Shown here: piece by piece, positions 59,791 to 64,000 of the stretch
Position numbering within the stretch: the stretch's first letter is position 1
How the letters are laid out: every line of letters starts with the position of its first letter
Assembly (NCBI RefSeq): GCF_963924675.1
Contig: NC_089230.1
Span: forward strand, 2,233,001 to 2,297,000
Source of the DNA: Phocoena phocoena
Lineage: Eukaryota > Chordata > Mammalia > Artiodactyla > Phocoenidae
Direction: 5' to 3'
Length of the DNA: 64,000 nt
Notes under the pieces: model-generated
Seen by the model: the letters and a program-made list of their open reading frames with translations, nothing else
Databases searched by the model: none
What the model was told of the DNA's origin: nothing
Made by a program: the position numbers and the translations under genes

Positions 59791-60717
59791 CAAACAAAAA
59801 CCAAAACCTGGCAGTAAGACGCCAAGAAGTAGAATGGCGTGATGGAGGCAGCAGGCACAAGTGAGGCTTTCTTTTTTGAGCCCTGGGACTGAGCAGACAC
59901 CACTGCTGACCCCACTCCACACCCCCGGCCCACGCCCGCTTTTAGCTGTGACTGTGGGAACAGAGACTGCCCCCTGCACAGTCCCCATCTCAACGCCCAA
60001 AGCGCTGGTCTTCTGACTCCAGGCTTTGCTCAGCCCTCAGGCACAGCCCAGGAGTACAGAGGAGCCGGTGTCCCCTGACGGACCAGCAGCGGGAGGGGAG
60101 TCAGCCCTCACACCACGGAGACGGGAGTCAACGTTTCACGCCAGCAGCAGCCGCCCAGTCCCCCTCCTCGTGGGCTGCCAGGATTAGGGTGGCCAGCCGT
60201 CCTGGTCTCCCAGAATGCAGCTGTCCTGGGCAGACCAGGATCTAACAGAAGTCATGGCACTGAGGACCGGGGGCGGGGAGCCCTTCTACTCAGCCATGGC
60301 GAGGGCAGGGCGTGATTAGGGAGATGAAGGGGCCTGGGACCAGCACACGCCAGGAAGGAGGGGATCGCGAGGGGACCTCAGGGAAGATGCAGCCTTCGGT
60401 GTGTGAAGAAAGCCAGCAAGGAAAAGGAACGGCCTTATTCTCCACTGTGCCAAAAGGAGGATGTGGGCCAAAAGACATGAGAGTGGGAGGAGGTGGTTTC
60501 AGCCGGGAGAAAGGAGGGATTTTGAGACACCCAGGCTGCCCAGCCATGGAGTGAGTGCCCTCCTCCTGCTGATTTCCCCAGACATGCTGGGGAGAGAAAG
60601 GTTCTGTTAGCTCGTGTGCCAGAGGAAAGGGGGTTAAACAGAAAAGATTAACCCGATCTAAAAAATGAAGCTCTGGGAGGTGGTGGAAGGAGGGAAAAGC
60701 TGGGAGGAAGGAGTGAT
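59791..60717. other. Intergenic, nothing recognised
   Basis: No gene or repeat assigned. Confidence 0.35.
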
Positions 60718-61022
60718 GGGGTGTGGGGGAGACTGTGTGGAGGAGGGGTGTGGGGGAGGGGTGGGGGAGGGGTGTGGGGGAGGGCGTGGAGGAGGGGTGG
60801 GGGAGGTCGTGGGGGAGGGGTGTGGGGAGGGTGTGGAGGAGGGTGTGGGGGAGGGTGTGGGGGGCGTGGGGGAGGGTGTGGAGGAGGGGTGTGGGGGAGG
60901 GTGGGGGGCATGGGGGAGGGTGTGGGGGAGGGTGTGGAGGAGGGGCTTGGGGGAGGGCGTGGGGAGGGTGTGGGGGGAGGGTGTGGGGGCGGGTGTGGGG
61001 GAGCGTGTGGGGGAGGGGTGTG
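60718..61022. repeat. G-rich minisatellite, G-quadruplex-prone
   Basis: About 300 bp built from variants of gtgtgggggaggggt, gtggaggagg and gtgggggagggt, almost pure G/T/A on the + strand. Dozens of G3-G6 runs are separated by short loops. Long open frames on both strands here (glycine-rich + frames, His/Pro-rich - frame to 286 codons) are repeat translation. Confidence 0.9.
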
Positions 61023-64000
61023 GGAAGAAATATATTGAAATGATAACTATGGTTGCTTGGTGGCGGGGCTAGAAATATAAGAAATATAATTTTGTTTCTA
61101 AATCTTTGTGCTCTCCATGTATTTAATAATGAGATACATTGGTCGTACAATGAAACAATCTCTGAGAGCTGTAAAAAGACTAATTGTAGTAACTGTTGCC
61201 GATATCACTAATGTTTGCTTCTGGAAAAATTACACCTTCTAGATATTTCCTGTTAATCTTCATTGTCTCACTGCTCCCATATTCACCACTTTTTCCATCA
61301 GTTTCCAGAACAGTGAACATGCTATTTTGCTCCAAATCAGTTACAGTAAATGGTGAAAGGAATTGTTGGACACGACTCCCGGCTCAGAACAGGAAAACCA
61401 GAGTGAGATTATTACAATCAATGAAAGAGCTCTAAGTAGCATTAAAACTAACTTCCAGTGGGATTGGCTTTTCTCAGACTTAACTTTAAAAATATCACAA
61501 AACTCTTCAACGAGGGCATGACTAATTTTATCAGGATGGACAGGATTAGATCACAGAGTGGGGAACAGCAGAAAGGCCCCCTTTCCACCTGTTCTACCAA
61601 ATCAAGAAGGGGGACAGGAAGGGCACTGCTGGGGCTGGTCCCCGGCAGACACCCCATGGGAGGCCAGCAAGTCCCTCCACCTCGGGTCTGGAGAGAGGAC
61701 GCCCACCCCTGACCAGAGCACATGGGAGGAGTTGTGCAAATCACCTCAGCCTATTTTACAGAATCTGAAAAGGCTAAAAGTGACAGAAAAGCCAAAGAAG
61801 ACTAAGCTATTTTATTGCATTTTCATTTAATTTTACATACAAGACAGTGGCTTTTAGTTTCCTAAAACCTCTGTTTATCGGTCAGAAACAAATCTGAAAG
61901 CCACACATCCTTTTATGTTGGGGACCTCCAATCAAACAATTTTGATGTTAGATAAACCCGCAAATAAAATCTGTAGCCTCCTTCCTTTGACCCGTAAAGA
62001 CATCACTGCCCCAGTTCCCGACGGTGCTCTCTCTGCATGGGAGGGAGGGCAGCCAAGCAAAGGGCCTGGGGCCTCCACTGATTCATTGCATTCCTCGGTG
62101 ACCCAGATTCAGGCCTCTGTTTTCATCCTGTCTAACGGGAACAGCCAGGCTGACTTATAAAGGTCCTACAGAAATGAGAAAGGACAAGGTCATGATAATG
62201 TGACAACAGCCCCACTGCTTTCCTAGCCGTCACCTCAGCAGCCACTAAGATGGCTGGGGAGAGAAACGTAACAACACAACAGCAGGAGCCACCGCCTCCG
62301 AAACAGTAATGAGCCTTTGGATCGAGGATTTCTCTGCCTAGGCGGGGCGGAGGCGGGGGGGCCAGGTAGGGGTTCCGAGTGAGCAGACGGAGTGAGGGTC
62401 TGAATCCCCTCTCCAGACTCTGACCGAGTGGGCCTGCAGTTCTTAACACCCCTGGGGCTGTTGCTGCCCAGGAGGCCACACGTAAGCTGGAAAGACCAGC
62501 GGCTGCGCTAACCTGTGGCTCATCCTCCCTTCACCCCCAGAATCTCAGGCGGTTGGTATGATGAGCAGGGAGACAGACAACGGGGAGGGTGAAGTCCTCA
62601 CAACTCCATGCAGAAGGAGGCTGAGGGGGGAAGTGCAGAGGCCTGGCCGCACCCCAGGCCTAGTGGCTGCTGCCAAGGGCTGAGGGCGAGCCCTGCTCTC
62701 TCTGCCGCCGGCCCTCCCCTGGTCCTGGGTGGCTGCACCTCCCCCTCGATGGCCTCGCTCACCATCTTAACGCTTCCCCTCTATTTCACTCCTTACCTTC
62801 TGCTCAGACCGCCCCCTCCTTCACATCTTCATTCTTTCTTTGTTCCCTTTTCTCTTTTTTCATGTATCCAACTCCTCACTCTACTCCCCAAACGGAAGAA
62901 GTTGTGCAAAGTAAAATGGAACGCATTTCACAGATATCAACCTTCTCTGACATGGAATCCTCTGTAGATCCTAAGACCTCGCCCGGCCATCATGAAGAAC
63001 TCGCTGGATGCTGAGTGTACTTGACAGAGGAACTTGGCAATGTCTAATTCACCTTGTCCTGGGGGAAGGTAATTCTGAATTAACTTTCAACTGAGGTTGA
63101 TCGTCTGCAGTTTTAAGTATTTTAAAATTTGAGACCTGGTTGATGAAATTCTGGCTCAAATGCATCTTCTAATAAAATTGCCGTGGTCCAGCCCTGCCTC
63201 TGATGCCTTTGTGGTCACCACCGCAGACGTGAGCTTTTCTCCTCTACAGGAAAGCACCAAATTCCAAGCAGAAGTCGCTCAAATACTGAGGGCTATTTGC
63301 TTGTGCGTTACATGGCCCCAGACTGAAATATATCGAGTCGTCCTCTCTGTATATCGGGGTGTTCCCATCCCACCCTGTCCTCTTTCCTGCCGCGTTCCTC
63401 CCGGCGTCTGACTCCAGGAGTGACCTTCCCGCTTGAAACTTTTTGCTTCTATAAGCTCTGGGCTGGGAAACCAAACAGCCCTACTTATCAGAACCTCACC
63501 TAAAATAAGAGTCGGTACATCTGAATGTGCACCTGAGGGTCTCCCCTGGGAGAGGGGATGGGCTTTGTGGTATCTATTTTGGCTGCAAGTCTCTTCTTGT
63601 GTTCGCTTCCTCTTTCTCAAGTTGTCTTAGAGGCTTGATGTTGTTAGATAAGAGACCTCCAGGTAGGCGAGGGCTCCGAAGGATTAGGATGTTTAGTAAG
63701 GGAAGACATACTGCAAGATTAGAGCAAATGCCTCCAGTATTGTCATATTAATGGAATAACAGTATTTTTTAAATGGCATAAATACATGATGAACCCACAA
63801 CGCAGTGAAACTCATTGCCACCCATTTGTCACTTTCACTTGAAAGATGATTTTATCATGAGACCTTCTTCCCATGAATGCAGCCTCATCCGTTCTCCTGA
63901 ACCAGACGCGTGAGTAGGTCCACATGTGGATGTATGTCCACACGCGGATCTGTACCTTCTGCTGAGCCGGCTCCAGGCTACCCCAGCCCTTCCTCGCATC
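61023..64000. other. Intergenic, nothing recognised
   Basis: Mixed-composition sequence with no recognisable exon, RNA gene or clear repeat. CCR6 upstream non-coding exons or the next gene (CEP43/FGFR1OP in human) were looked for and not found. Confidence 0.35.

Noticed and set aside
60290..61150. 286-codon minus-strand open frame rich in His and Pro, and Gly-rich plus frames
   Set aside because: Low-complexity translation of the G-rich minisatellite.
1..64000. CRISPR arrays, operons, bacterial or phage genes
   Set aside because: Sequence is clearly mammalian nuclear DNA; the tandem arrays are minisatellites without spacer structure.

Overview
This window is nuclear DNA from a mammal, most likely a toothed whale. 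It carries about 16 tRNA-derived CHR-type SINEs, recognisable by their 'cttccctggtggcgcagtgg' head, in both a short and a long form. This family belongs to whales, hippos and ruminants. I saw none of the ruminant-specific BovB/Bov-A repeats, and several copies are nearly identical and flanked by clean target-site duplications. Cetacean L1 3' ends, MIR, MER5-like, MaLR/MLT1-like LTRs and older L1 fossils make up the rest of the repeats. The species call is inference from repeat content.

Three genes can be supported. (1) The last coding exon of UNC93A on the + strand (5892-6157); the rest of the gene lies to the left of the window. (2) GPR31, an intact single-exon GPCR on the + strand (21772-22725). 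(3) CCR6, the chemokine receptor for CCL20, on the - strand. CCR6 coding sequence is split: a 9-nt start exon at 40877-40885 is spliced over a 247-bp intron to the main exon at 39511-40629. The set matches the human 6q27 neighbourhood (CCR6-GPR31-UNC93A), although the strand of UNC93A relative to the other two appears to differ from human.

Layout: 1-5891 is presumed UNC93A intron with a 1.45-kb GC-rich minisatellite (2663-4114). 6158-21771 is intergenic and rich in SINE/L1, with a CpG-dense patch and a CTCF-like motif near 13.6 kb. 22726-39510 is intergenic DNA plus the presumed CCR6 3' UTR, with another CTCF-like motif at 34.5 kb. 40987-64000 is the upstream side of CCR6. It has a composite fossil L1 (42.6-46.4 kb) broken by LTRs and a SINE, then mostly repeats and unassigned sequence, and a G-rich minisatellite at 60.7-61.0 kb. 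No fourth gene could be supported there.

The most interesting detail is a small L1-derived insertion exactly at the CCR6 splice donor, where the target-site duplication appears to have preserved the 5' splice site. I found no operon-like, CRISPR or otherwise novel multi-gene system, and most long open frames (including the 528-codon frame across the minisatellite) are repeat artefacts.
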